NCBI GenBank assembly: GCA_007695095.1
Contig: REEL01000167.1
Span: 1-39,709 of the forward strand
Source of the DNA: Chitinophagaceae bacterium
Lineage (GTDB): Bacteria > Bacteroidota > Bacteroidia > Chitinophagales > REEL01
Direction of reading: 5' to 3'
DNA length: 39,709 bases
Shown here: positions 6,795 through 16,044 of the stretch, piece by piece
Numbering within the stretch: the stretch's first letter is position 1
Layout: each line of letters starts with the position of its first letter
Notes under the pieces: model-generated
The model's database searches: none
What the model saw: the letters and a program-made list of their open reading frames with translations, nothing else
Told to the model about the DNA's origin: nothing
Position numbers and translations under genes: made by a program

Positions 6795-9431
6795 ATGATT
6801 AAGTATTTTACACTTACATTTTTATTATTAATATCAACCGTTTATTTATTTTCACAAAATGTTGGAGTAGGTACAGATACGCCGGGAGCTCGCTTAGAAA
6901 TTAAGGGAGAAACTAGCACTTCTGCAACCTCAGCTTTAGACGTTACAAATGAAAGTGAAGATTTAATATTACGTGTTAGAAATGACGGCAATGTTGGTAT
7001 TGGAACAGCTAATCCCCAATTTACCTTAGATGTTGCCGGAAGCGGTAGATTTACCGGACAAGTCAGCATACCTTTGTTACCGGTAAATCCGGAACACGCT
7101 GCTTCAAAACAATATGTTGATAATCAGATTGCCGGGCAGGACCTTTGGCAGGAAGATGGCAATGACAATATTTATTATGATGTTGGGAATGTTGCAATAG
7201 GTACTGATGATCCATTATACAAGTTTTACATTGTTTCACAAGAAGATGTTGCAGGTACGAATGGGGAATCAGTAAATATGGAAAACGGCCCCTTTGTAGT
7301 CAGGTCTCATTTTGGTTCTGGCTCCGGCCAAATGACCGGTATAGGATTTACTGTAAGTAGTGTAGATGCAAATGTAGGTGGTGCTATTGCCCTTGAAAGA
7401 ATGGGTTTGCAATCACAATCTAAGATGCATTTTGCAGTGAAATCTGAAAATAATATTACGGCAGATATTCCTATTCGCATGACTTTGGACTATAATGGCA
7501 GATTAGGTATAGGAAACAGAAGTCCGGAATATACATTAGATGTAAGCGGAACCGGCCGGTTCACAGATCAACTTATTATACCTCTTGTCCCAACTGCACC
7601 GGAACATGCAGCTTCAAAAGAATATGTAGATAACCAATTAACTTCAAATACCTTATGGCAAGAGAATGGCAATAACATTTATTATGATGACGGAGATGTG
7701 GGTATTGGTACTGCAGACCCTATATCAGCCTTACATGTAAGAAGTAATAGCTGGAGAGACCATATAGTTATTGACAGAACCGAAAGTGCATTTATTGACA
7801 GAGTCTTCGGAATCACTCAAACGACAAGTGCTAATCGTGCACAATTTTATTTTGCAAATCCAGACGGGAGTTCACCAAATTATGCATTACAAGTACAGGA
7901 AGAAACCTTAGGAAGCGGTGCCAGAGTCGGTATTGGTTTAGGCAGTGTAGTTCCTTCGGAAGCTTTAGATGTTAACGGTAACATTGCCTTATCCGGAGAT
8001 GCAAGCGGTACTGTATTTGCCCGTAACCTAAGAACTCATGATGGCTCAAGTTTGTATATAGAAGATGCTAGTGGAAACAGAGGTCTACGATTAAACTCTA
8101 CCGGAGTTTCTATTTATGAAAGATTAGCTGTAGGAACATCAGATCCTACAAATGCTCAAAACAACGGGCTATATGTTAGCGGAAACACCGGTCTTGGGAA
8201 CATAAACCCTCAGGGTAAACTGCATATAAGTTTAGATAATTCTGCTAATGAACCTGTTATTATTGACAAAGCGAATGGAACCGGAAACGGTCCTATAATG
8301 GAGTGGTATGGGTTTGGAGAAAGCCACAGACTTCAATTGACCTATACAGATAGTCCTTTTAGATACGAATTTAATACAGACCAAAGTTCAAGAAATATTG
8401 CTTTCGCTCCAAACATGAATTTATCTTTATTCTTAGCCGCCGGGAATCAAAATGTAGGTATTAAAACAGAAAACCCTACTGCTGATTTAGATATTGACGG
8501 TGAAATCAGAATAAGGGGAGGAAACCCACAAGTTGGCAGAGTATTAACCTCTGATGCAGATGGTAATGCTACATGGCAAGATCCAAGTGGTGGTGGCGGT
8601 AGTTCAAACTGGACAGAGGATGGGAATGATAATATTTCATATGGTGCAGGAAGTGTAGTAGTTTCACCAGATAATCCTGATATTCAAGCTAATTTTGTGT
8701 CTGCCAATGATGACGATGTTATGCTGCCAAATAATCGGGTAAGCCTAACAGCAACTTATCATGCAGACTTTAGAAGAACAGATTGGTCAAATGGAGAAGG
8801 TAACGGTATAAAGTTTACGCAAGGCGAAAACAATACCTACACAGGAACAGCCGCTATAGTAGCTGAAAGAACAGGATCATGGTCACAGGGTAAATTACAT
8901 TTTGCCGTAAATGATGCCGGTTCTTCAGGAAAGACTGATATTCCAATTCTAATGACACTTGACGGTCCGGGAAATGAAATGGAAGTATTTGGAGATATAA
9001 AAGCAGAGGGTAGGGTTACCGGTACTATGGATCACTTTTCAAGTCATTACCTTTTTAGCACTAACACAGATAACAGATGGCTAGGTTTTAGAAGTACCGG
9101 TACATCGGTAGCTGCTGAACCTAATCATATATATACTAAAATAGCCCCTTTTAATGGCAGACTTAAAAAAATCATTATAAATGCTGAAGATAATACTACC
9201 GGAAGCCCGGCACCAGGGAATACCACCTTTGGGCTACATGTCAATAAAAATCAAACAGCCGTGCAAGAACAAACAGTAAATGTAAATAGCTTTTTAACTA
9301 GCTATGATATGAATTTTACTGCCGGAGCAAGTTTTAACCAGGGGGATCAGATACACATTAGATTTTCCGGATCTGATGAAGCACCCCGAAGAATGATTAT
9401 TACCTGTATTTGGGAATATGATGTAGATTAA
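6795..9431 (+). CDS. Tail-fibre-like secreted protein C (VGIGT repeats)
   Basis: An 878-residue protein starting at the ATG at 6795; an in-frame TTG lies six bases upstream. The signal peptide is MIKYFTLTFLLLISTVYLFS, then Q, followed by NVGVGTDTPGARLEIKGE and VGIGT-type modules. Unlike its neighbours it carries two FTGQVSIPLLP...EHAASKQYVDNQ modules (first near residues 90-120), a type also common in tail-fibre-like proteins. The C-terminal 120 or so residues, after MDHFSSHYLF, form a unique domain with the segment IAPFNGRLKKIIINAE. This resembles tip domains of phage-like fibres, but I cannot name a family. It has no S74 and no T9SS domain. It shares a near-identical tract with the first paralogue. 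Function: probably an extracellular fibre with its own binding tip (inference). Confidence 0.85.
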   Translation: MIKYFTLTFLLLISTVYLFSQNVGVGTDTPGARLEIKGETSTSATSALDVTNESEDLILRVRNDGNVGIGTANPQFTLDVAGSGRFTGQVSIPLLPVNPEHAASKQYVDNQIAGQDLWQEDGNDNIYYDVGNVAIGTDDPLYKFYIVSQEDVAGTNGESVNMENGPFVVRSHFGSGSGQMTGIGFTVSSVDANVGGAIALERMGLQSQSKMHFAVKSENNITADIPIRMTLDYNGRLGIGNRSPEYTLDVSGTGRFTDQLIIPLVPTAPEHAASKEYVDNQLTSNTLWQENGNNIYYDDGDVGIGTADPISALHVRSNSWRDHIVIDRTESAFIDRVFGITQTTSANRAQFYFANPDGSSPNYALQVQEETLGSGARVGIGLGSVVPSEALDVNGNIALSGDASGTVFARNLRTHDGSSLYIEDASGNRGLRLNSTGVSIYERLAVGTSDPTNAQNNGLYVSGNTGLGNINPQGKLHISLDNSANEPVIIDKANGTGNGPIMEWYGFGESHRLQLTYTDSPFRYEFNTDQSSRNIAFAPNMNLSLFLAAGNQNVGIKTENPTADLDIDGEIRIRGGNPQVGRVLTSDADGNATWQDPSGGGGSSNWTEDGNDNISYGAGSVVVSPDNPDIQANFVSANDDDVMLPNNRVSLTATYHADFRRTDWSNGEGNGIKFTQGENNTYTGTAAIVAERTGSWSQGKLHFAVNDAGSSGKTDIPILMTLDGPGNEMEVFGDIKAEGRVTGTMDHFSSHYLFSTNTDNRWLGFRSTGTSVAAEPNHIYTKIAPFNGRLKKIIINAEDNTTGSPAPGNTTFGLHVNKNQTAVQEQTVNVNSFLTSYDMNFTAGASFNQGDQIHIRFSGSDEAPRRMIITCIWEYDVD
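8289..8497 (+). repeat. 209-bp tract nearly identical to 2260-2468
   Basis: Partner copy of the exchange tract shared with the first tail-fibre-like gene (207 of 209 bases identical). It encodes the segment from NGPIMEWYGF to NPTADLDI. Confidence 0.85.
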
Positions 9432-9458
9432 TTATCTCTCAATAAACCATAAATGAAA

Positions 9459-9495
9459 GAGCGGGATTTTAAATTTTTAAAATCTCGCTCCTTTT
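9459..9495. terminator. Terminator shared by convergent genes
   Basis: Inverted repeat GAGCGGGATTTT (9459-9470) with AAAATCTCGCTC (9479-9490), containing one G-U pair, followed by CTTTT on the plus strand. It sits between the end of the third tail-fibre-like gene and the end of the minus-strand FG-GAP gene, so it may serve both. The T-run is better for the plus direction. Confidence 0.7.
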
Positions 9496-9511
9496 ACTTT
9501 TAAAGAAATTA

Positions 9512-11734
9512 CTAGTGGACTATTAATTTTTGAACTTGATTTGTTATAGCATTACGTACTTTAATTAGATACATGCCCGGAGATAAGTCTGAAACATCAA
9601 CTCTGTATACTCTACTATTTACATTTTCAATTTTGCGTAAAAGTTGTCCCTGAATATTAAAAACCTCAATATCAGTGCGATTTGAAATATCTAAATTACT
9701 AAACTCAATATTGATAAAAGTAGATGCCGGGTTCGGATAGATATTTACGATATTTTCTAAATCAACTGTTTGAATTGATTCTTCTACTGAAACTTCCTGA
9801 GTTAGACGGTATAATTGAAGTCCACCGCGCATATTACCTAAAACCATATGCAATTGACCTTCAGGTGAAAACTTAGTAAGAGCAGGAGCTGACCTTTGAC
9901 CCACATTTGTTTGTGAAAAATCTTCAGCTGTAAGATCAAACTTACCCTCTAAAATGCTGTCCGGATTAAAAGCATATAATAATAACCCTCTTGCCTCAGA
10001 ACCTGTTAATACATATTTCTGATTATCTAATTCAATAATCGCAGGACTGGTATATCCATCAATAAACATTGGTTTTCTGGCATCTATTCCACCAAAAAAC
10101 GGATTATCGGGTGTTATATCAAAATCAAAATTAGTCTGTGTGCCTTTATTAAGCATTAACTTAATAGTACCTTGTCTTTCACCTACTAATAAATCATATA
10201 GTCCGTTTCCGTTAATATCATAAAAGTAGGGTGTACTAAACGTCCAGGGATATCTTATCCATTCTTCTTCCTCCAAAACATACACGGCAGGTTCATTTAC
10301 TGCTGATACATTTACAAATAAATGTAAACTCCCGTCCTCATCACCTACAACCAATTCCTTTTTGCCATTATTATTCAGGTCAGCAAAAGCAGGGGAGAGG
10401 TAGACCTTGTTTAACTGACTCAGACTCCCAAAATCTCTGGTAATAAGAGTAAATTCAGGTTCTTCCGGAGTACCGGTGTTTTCATAATAAGTCAATGCTG
10501 CTGTTTTCTCAAAAGGCCCGGTATAATACCCGTTATTCCCAATAATTAAATCTTTTAAACCATTTCCGGATATATCAACAAAGACGGGACGTGACATTTG
10601 TCCGGCATCTATCATATCTCCAACCAGAAAAGACGAAGATTCTTTTTGAAAAATCATTGAGTCTTCATCACCGACATTTAAATACAACCACGCACAATCT
10701 AAAGTTTCAGTAGCGGAGTACATATCCGTTGGAGCTACAATTAAGTCTTTCTTACCATTATTATTGATATCTACCAGAAAATTAGCCGGCATAGTTGGCA
10801 TGTGTATAGGTATGTCATAATTAGGAAAAAGACTATCCTGCTGCACCATTTTAGCTAAATCCGGAGTTCCGCCATTTAACAAAAAAACGATATTACTGTA
10901 TTCAACATCACCCACCAGTAGGTCCTGAACACCATTATTATTAATATCAAGAGCTGTAAGAGTTGACCCGGCATGTCTTCTGTCAGGATAATATTCATCT
11001 ACAGGTGGAAGAAAAAAGCCTACACAGGAATCTACCAAACTAACCCCTTTTGAAGATGCACTTTCATAGAAATCTCCCCAACAATTATCGGCTTGTTCAA
11101 ATATTAAGTTTCCATCACAATTGCCATGCGTATCCATAGAATTGTTTTTAAAATAAAGCACAAACCCACCAAGCATATGAAATGCCAATATGTCTTTAAC
11201 TCCATCTCCATTCACGTCTACAATTGCAGGATAGTCAACTGTAGAAACAAAAATATTTAGGGGGCCTGAAAAACCCTGATACCTCAAATAATCTACATAC
11301 TCAAAATCTAACTTTCCATCTGTATATTTACCTCTGTAATATTCAATTCGATTATTTCCGGAGAAAAACAAGTCCGGAACACCATCACAATTAAAGTCTG
11401 TTAAAATCATCCAATGCTGGACATTTGGGAAATACTCAGCGTATTCCGGAGCATAAGTGTAAGAAATCTCTCCCTCCTGCCCGGAATTTAAAAAGGTTAA
11501 AATCCGATTTCCTGACTTATCAAAAACCACCAAATCATCTATACCATTATTATTTAAATCTGCAGCATTAAATTGCGGATAATTCAATCCCCCCAACCAG
11601 GCTTTATCAATAGTTTGATTGTTTTGATGTACAGGTATATTATGTATTTGCTCAAATACGGGCTGTGCAGTTAAAGCAAATGTATTAAGCAATACAATAA
11701 GGAAAGCTAAAATGTTTTTTTTCATTTTTTTCAT
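9512..11734 (-). CDS. FG-GAP/VCBS-like repeat protein with T9SS sorting domain
   Basis: A 740-residue exported protein. It has a signal peptide (MKKMKKNILAFLIVLLNTFA; a second ATG three codons in is equally usable), then at least seven repeats built around D-x-N-x-N-G-x-x-D-L-h-V-G/F (for example DLNNNGIDDLVVFD, DINNNGVQDLLVGD and DINGNGLYDLLVGE). These are Ca-binding-type loops of a beta-propeller similar to integrin FG-GAP/VCBS blades. The last 75 or so residues form a T9SS type A sorting domain (IYPNPASTFINIEF ... LSPGMYLIKV), which in this phylum directs export across the outer membrane and surface attachment or release. It lies 27 bp downstream of a paralogue on the same strand, so they are probably co-transcribed. 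The ligand is unknown. Aspartate-rich loops suggest that calcium is needed for folding. Confidence 0.88.
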   Translation of the reverse strand: MKKMKKNILAFLIVLLNTFALTAQPVFEQIHNIPVHQNNQTIDKAWLGGLNYPQFNAADLNNNGIDDLVVFDKSGNRILTFLNSGQEGEISYTYAPEYAEYFPNVQHWMILTDFNCDGVPDLFFSGNNRIEYYRGKYTDGKLDFEYVDYLRYQGFSGPLNIFVSTVDYPAIVDVNGDGVKDILAFHMLGGFVLYFKNNSMDTHGNCDGNLIFEQADNCWGDFYESASSKGVSLVDSCVGFFLPPVDEYYPDRRHAGSTLTALDINNNGVQDLLVGDVEYSNIVFLLNGGTPDLAKMVQQDSLFPNYDIPIHMPTMPANFLVDINNNGKKDLIVAPTDMYSATETLDCAWLYLNVGDEDSMIFQKESSSFLVGDMIDAGQMSRPVFVDISGNGLKDLIIGNNGYYTGPFEKTAALTYYENTGTPEEPEFTLITRDFGSLSQLNKVYLSPAFADLNNNGKKELVVGDEDGSLHLFVNVSAVNEPAVYVLEEEEWIRYPWTFSTPYFYDINGNGLYDLLVGERQGTIKLMLNKGTQTNFDFDITPDNPFFGGIDARKPMFIDGYTSPAIIELDNQKYVLTGSEARGLLLYAFNPDSILEGKFDLTAEDFSQTNVGQRSAPALTKFSPEGQLHMVLGNMRGGLQLYRLTQEVSVEESIQTVDLENIVNIYPNPASTFINIEFSNLDISNRTDIEVFNIQGQLLRKIENVNSRVYRVDVSDLSPGMYLIKVRNAITNQVQKLIVH

Positions 11735-11761
11735 TTAAAACCTGAATTAAATCCTCTCCAA

Positions 11762-14008
11762 TTAATCTACTTTTAAAAAGCGGGCACTACCTGATTTTTT
11801 ACCATTTTGCATTTGAATCACATAAATTCCGGGGTTCAAATGTTTGACCGGTATCACAAATGCTTCTTGCAAATAGCCTTCATAATTAAGTATTTTTCGA
11901 CCTTGCATATCAAAAATCTGTATTACAGACTCTATATTTTTTTGGAGACCTTCAGTTTGTAAAACAATAGATTCGGCTGCCGGGTTCGGAAAAACTTTTA
12001 TGGATACTGTCTGGTCAACAATAGAAGGAATAAAGTTCTCCGGATCGATAAATAGGCTGTCTGATGACTGATAAAAAGTTAATCCACCTCTGTAATTGCC
12101 GGATATCATAAAATATCTGTTTTCTTCCGGTTCATAAACAGTAGGAGCAGAGCGGCTTCCTAAATTAATATTCGAGAAATTTTCTGTTATTACCGGGAAA
12201 GAACCGCTTAACAAACTGTCTCTATCCAATTGATATACTTTAATCTTTCCATGATTCGTCCCTAATAAAATGTATTCATTATCAGTAGAATCCAGTCCTG
12301 ACACCCAGGGTATTGAATGACCGGTAAATACACCCGGCTCTCTGGCATCCATTTGACCTAAAAAACTATTTGTGGCATTAACATCAAAAAAGAAATTTTG
12401 AGCAGTGCCAATATTTTCATAATAACGAACATTTCCGTTTCTTTCACCAACTAACAAATCTAATTTACCATTAGCATTCACATCATATAGAAAAGGAGCG
12501 GCAAAAGACCCACCTATGTTTAATAAATTAGAGAGACTTAAAACAAAATTGGCAGGATCTCCGGCCTGAGCAGTATTTTCAAAAAAATGAAGATTCCCAA
12601 AGCGATCCCCAACTATCATATCTTCAACTCCATTCCCGGTTAAATCACCAAATGCCGGATGTAACTGATTGGTAGATAAAATAGATACATTTCCGAAGTC
12701 TTCATCCGCTAACTCATATGCAGGATTATTATTAGTACCCGTATTTACATACAAAGTTAGTGCTGAACGAACATCACCTACATCTACAAATTTTCCGTAG
12801 TTAGCTATAACTAAATCTTTAATACCGTTTCCATTATGATCAAAAAATATAGGAATTGAGCCTTCCCCCACATCAATCATTTCACCTACTAAAAATGAAG
12901 TCGTCCTTAATTCAAATACAGCAGTATCTCCTTCACCTACATTTTCATACATCCACGAACAATTGATGTTTTCAGAGATTTGTAAAGAGTTTGGAGCTAC
13001 TAGTAAATCTTTTTTCCCATTATTATTTACATCTGCTGCAAAAGCCGCTGCAAAATAAGGTATATTTACAGGTACATTGTAAGATGGAAAGTTTATATCC
13101 TGACTTATAATTTTTGCTGAATCAGGTGTTCCGGCATTTACTAAGCGATTAAGCTTTGTTGAAACTATATCTCCTAATATTAAATCTTTTAAGCCATTTC
13201 CATACAAATCAAAGGGGAGAAGAGTAGAACCCGGATGTCTGAAAGACTTAGCCGCCTGAGGAGTTGGAATTAGTGTTCCACAGGTGTCTAACAATAAAAC
13301 TTCTTCCTGAAATTCACTTTCAAAAATATTTCCCCAGCAGTCATCTACTTTTTTGAAAATTAAAGTATCGCCACACATACCTAATTCAGACGAAAGGTTT
13401 TCATAATAATGAATATAGCCTCCAAAAACGTCAAATGCCAATACATCTATATCTCCGTCATTATTGATATCTGCAAAGCCCGGAATGTCTATTTGAGTTA
13501 CAAAAATATTGGCTATGCCACTACTACCAGTAGTTTGATATTTTAAATCGTCCCAAACCTCAAAAGTTAAAAAATCATCTTCATAAAAACCGCGATACAC
13601 TCTGATGCTTGCTAACTGTGAGGATATAATATCAGGTATCCCATTGCATGCCATATCTTTCATCAACATCCAGTGTCTTAGTTGACTTGGAAATCTTTCA
13701 GCATATTCCGGAGCATAAGTGTAAGAAATGCTATCCGGTATACCATTATTTATGAATGTAAGAACTTTGAATCCTGTACGATCAAAAATAACCAGATCAT
13801 TTATGCCATTATTGTTTAAATCTGCTTCTGAAAATTGTGGATTATTCAAGCCACCAATCCAGGGTGTTTCAAGTATATGGCCGTTATTTGAAACAGGAAC
13901 GTCATAAATACTTTCAAAAAAAGGTATGCTTTGAGCTCTTAAATCACTAATTGGTGAAAACAGTAACATCATTAATAAAAATGAAAGGTACACTTTGAAA
14001 TCATTCAT
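11762..14008 (-). CDS. FG-GAP/VCBS-like repeat protein with T9SS sorting domain (paralogue)
   Basis: A 748-residue paralogue of the downstream gene, with matching order throughout: signal peptide (MNDFKVYLSFLLMMLLFSPI, with a likely cut after RAQ), a conserved first repeat (DLNNNGINDLVIFDRTG), then Asp-loop repeats such as DINNDGDIDVLAFD, DVNNNGKKDLLVAP and DVNANGKLDLLVGE. It ends in a T9SS type A sorting domain (VFPNPAAESIVLQ ... LNPGIYVIQM). It is the first gene of a probable two-gene unit, with about 146 bp separating it from the divergent antiporter gene; I see no convincing promoter in that interval. As with its neighbour, the fold is predicted to be a large beta-propeller on the cell surface or secreted. 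Function unknown. Confidence 0.87.
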   Translation of the reverse strand: MNDFKVYLSFLLMMLLFSPISDLRAQSIPFFESIYDVPVSNNGHILETPWIGGLNNPQFSEADLNNNGINDLVIFDRTGFKVLTFINNGIPDSISYTYAPEYAERFPSQLRHWMLMKDMACNGIPDIISSQLASIRVYRGFYEDDFLTFEVWDDLKYQTTGSSGIANIFVTQIDIPGFADINNDGDIDVLAFDVFGGYIHYYENLSSELGMCGDTLIFKKVDDCWGNIFESEFQEEVLLLDTCGTLIPTPQAAKSFRHPGSTLLPFDLYGNGLKDLILGDIVSTKLNRLVNAGTPDSAKIISQDINFPSYNVPVNIPYFAAAFAADVNNNGKKDLLVAPNSLQISENINCSWMYENVGEGDTAVFELRTTSFLVGEMIDVGEGSIPIFFDHNGNGIKDLVIANYGKFVDVGDVRSALTLYVNTGTNNNPAYELADEDFGNVSILSTNQLHPAFGDLTGNGVEDMIVGDRFGNLHFFENTAQAGDPANFVLSLSNLLNIGGSFAAPFLYDVNANGKLDLLVGERNGNVRYYENIGTAQNFFFDVNATNSFLGQMDAREPGVFTGHSIPWVSGLDSTDNEYILLGTNHGKIKVYQLDRDSLLSGSFPVITENFSNINLGSRSAPTVYEPEENRYFMISGNYRGGLTFYQSSDSLFIDPENFIPSIVDQTVSIKVFPNPAAESIVLQTEGLQKNIESVIQIFDMQGRKILNYEGYLQEAFVIPVKHLNPGIYVIQMQNGKKSGSARFLKVD

Positions 14009-14154
14009 TTATCTTGAGTTTTAAATCAGTTAAGAGGCATTTTTTATGCAAAGCATTCACATTTATGATTACTTAATTCTGCTATTTTAATAAAATGCTT
14101 TAATATAGCATGAAATTTTACTTCGGTTCACTATGTCAAAGTTAAATAATATTA

Positions 14155-16044
14155 ATGAAGTTCTTTCCACTTTTATTTTTCATTTTGTTCATACATTTTC
14201 CAACTGCTTTTGCAGATGTTGAAAGCAATTTTTTCATAGAAAAAAGTGAAGAAGATACTCTTGTTTATTATAAAATATCAAGCTACGATACTGAAGCCTT
14301 ACAAACAAATCTCCCTGATATCAAAACAAAGGAAATAGAAAACGATATTTACATTACTTTTTCCTTACCTGTAGAGGGTATTTATTATCTGAAAACAGGA
14401 TTTAGTATGAATGAGTTCAAATTACTGATAATAAAAGGCGATGAGTCAGATTTGGTTATAAATAGTTTTCCGGCCTGGTTAAGTTTATTGCCTCCCCTTA
14501 TAGCGATTTTTTTAGCTTTAGTATTTAAAGAAGTCATTATATCTCTTTTCATTGGAGTGTTTTCAGGAGTGCTATTGATGAATGGTGGGGGAGGTTTAAG
14601 AGGTTTTTTACAATCTTTTTTTGATGTAGTAAATATCTATCTCGTAGGGGCTTTATCTAATCCGAATCATGCTGCTGTAATCATTTTTTCACTTTTTATC
14701 GGGGGGATGGTTACTTTAATCCAACTAAACGGAGGTACAAAGGCTTTAGTGAATGCTTTGCTGCCTTATGCAAAAAATAAAAAAAGAAGTCTGCTCTTAA
14801 CCTGGTTGATGGGAATCATCATATTTTTTGATGATTATGCCAATACTCTGATAGTAGGCAACACCATGAAATCAGTTACTGATAAGTTTAAAATTTCCCG
14901 GGAAAAACTGGCATATATTGTTGATAGTACAGCCGCTCCGGTTGCTTCAATAGCTTTAATAACTACCTGGATAGGAGTGGAGTTGGGCTATATAGCCGAT
15001 GCATTACAAACTTTTGCACCTGATTTAAACCCATACTCTCTATTTTTAGCTTCTCTAAAGTATTCATTTTATCCATTTCTGACCTTGATTTTTATATTAA
15101 TACTAATTCTTTCAGGTAAAGATTTTGGCCCAATGCTAAAGGCAGAATTCGTTGCTTCAAAATCTAAACCTGATGAAGTGAAAAGTGCAAATACCGAAAA
15201 AGAGTTTAGCAGTCATCCTATGATGGCGATACTACCGGTAGTTGTTTTACTGGCTGTAGCTATGGTTAGCATGTTCTTAAGTGGCTACAGCCCGGCAATT
15301 TGGAATCAAACGGATATTTCATTTTTTCAAAAACTATCCTTAACAATCGGAGAATCAGACCCATATAAAGCACTTTTACAGGCATCTTTGAGCGGTTTGA
15401 TTTTAGCATTTATTTTATGTTTTTTACTTAGAAAAAAAATTCAAGGAGGGATAAGTGCAATTACCGAAAGTATGCTAAACGGATTTAAAAGTATGTTACA
15501 TGCAGTTGTTATTTTACTTTTAGCCTGGAGCCTTTCGGCAGTCACTTCAGATTTAAACACGGCAGTTTTTCTTTCTTCATTTATAGGAGAAACGGTAAAT
15601 CCTAGATGGTTACCGCTTATCGTTTTCATCACTTCAGCTTTAATAGCATTTTCAACGGGTTCAAGCTGGAGTACAATGGCAATAATTTTCCCATTGGCTT
15701 TGCCGGTAAGCTGGCTTGCTATTGGTGGTGAGGCAGGAGGTGAAAATTATGATGTTTTAATTGCAGTTATTTCAGTTGTATTAGCCGGAGCAATCTGGGG
15801 AGACCATTGCTCTCCCATTTCAGATACAACTGTTTTAAGCTCTTTAGCCACAGATTGTAATCATATCGCTCACGTTCAAACCCAATTGCCATATTCCATG
15901 CTGGTCGGAATCGTTTCAGCTGTTTGTCTGGGCCCTCTATTTGTGTTTCATACACCTCTTTGGATTATTTTTCCACTGGCAGTTGCAACTCTATGGCTCT
16001 TTGTGCGTTTCTATGGTAAATATCCGTATGAATTACCTGAATAA
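14155..16044 (+). CDS. NhaC-family Na+/H+ antiporter
   Basis: A 629-residue inner-membrane protein of the Na_H_antiporter (NhaC-like) family. It has an N-terminal signal-like segment (MKFFPLLFFILFIHFPTAFA), about 80 residues probably facing the periplasm, then many hydrophobic helices from about residue 105 (WLSLLPPLIAIFLALVF). Characteristic family segments are FFDDYANTLIVGNTMKSVTD, with paired acidic residues in the membrane, STAAPVASIALITTW, and near the end IWGDHCSPISDTTVLSS. The family exchanges cytoplasmic Na+ for protons; ion selectivity cannot be read from sequence. The last 17 bases overlap the following methionine sulfoxide reductase gene, so the two are probably translationally coupled. 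The N-terminal periplasmic extension occurs in other Bacteroidota members as far as I recall. Confidence 0.88.
   Translation: MKFFPLLFFILFIHFPTAFADVESNFFIEKSEEDTLVYYKISSYDTEALQTNLPDIKTKEIENDIYITFSLPVEGIYYLKTGFSMNEFKLLIIKGDESDLVINSFPAWLSLLPPLIAIFLALVFKEVIISLFIGVFSGVLLMNGGGGLRGFLQSFFDVVNIYLVGALSNPNHAAVIIFSLFIGGMVTLIQLNGGTKALVNALLPYAKNKKRSLLLTWLMGIIIFFDDYANTLIVGNTMKSVTDKFKISREKLAYIVDSTAAPVASIALITTWIGVELGYIADALQTFAPDLNPYSLFLASLKYSFYPFLTLIFILILILSGKDFGPMLKAEFVASKSKPDEVKSANTEKEFSSHPMMAILPVVVLLAVAMVSMFLSGYSPAIWNQTDISFFQKLSLTIGESDPYKALLQASLSGLILAFILCFLLRKKIQGGISAITESMLNGFKSMLHAVVILLLAWSLSAVTSDLNTAVFLSSFIGETVNPRWLPLIVFITSALIAFSTGSSWSTMAIIFPLALPVSWLAIGGEAGGENYDVLIAVISVVLAGAIWGDHCSPISDTTVLSSLATDCNHIAHVQTQLPYSMLVGIVSAVCLGPLFVFHTPLWIIFPLAVATLWLFVRFYGKYPYELPE

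Noticed and set aside
451-9431. A prophage or tailocin, suggested by the tail-fibre-like repeats and S74 domain
   Set aside because: There is no capsid, tail tube, sheath, terminase, integrase or lysis gene in the window. Each gene has a signal peptide and its own terminator, which fits exported cellular proteins.
15941-16027. Upstream extension of the MsrA frame to 15941
   Set aside because: It overlaps antiporter codons in another frame and would place about 29 residues, partly hydrophobic, before the lipoprotein signal. The ATG at 16028 gives a clean lipobox.
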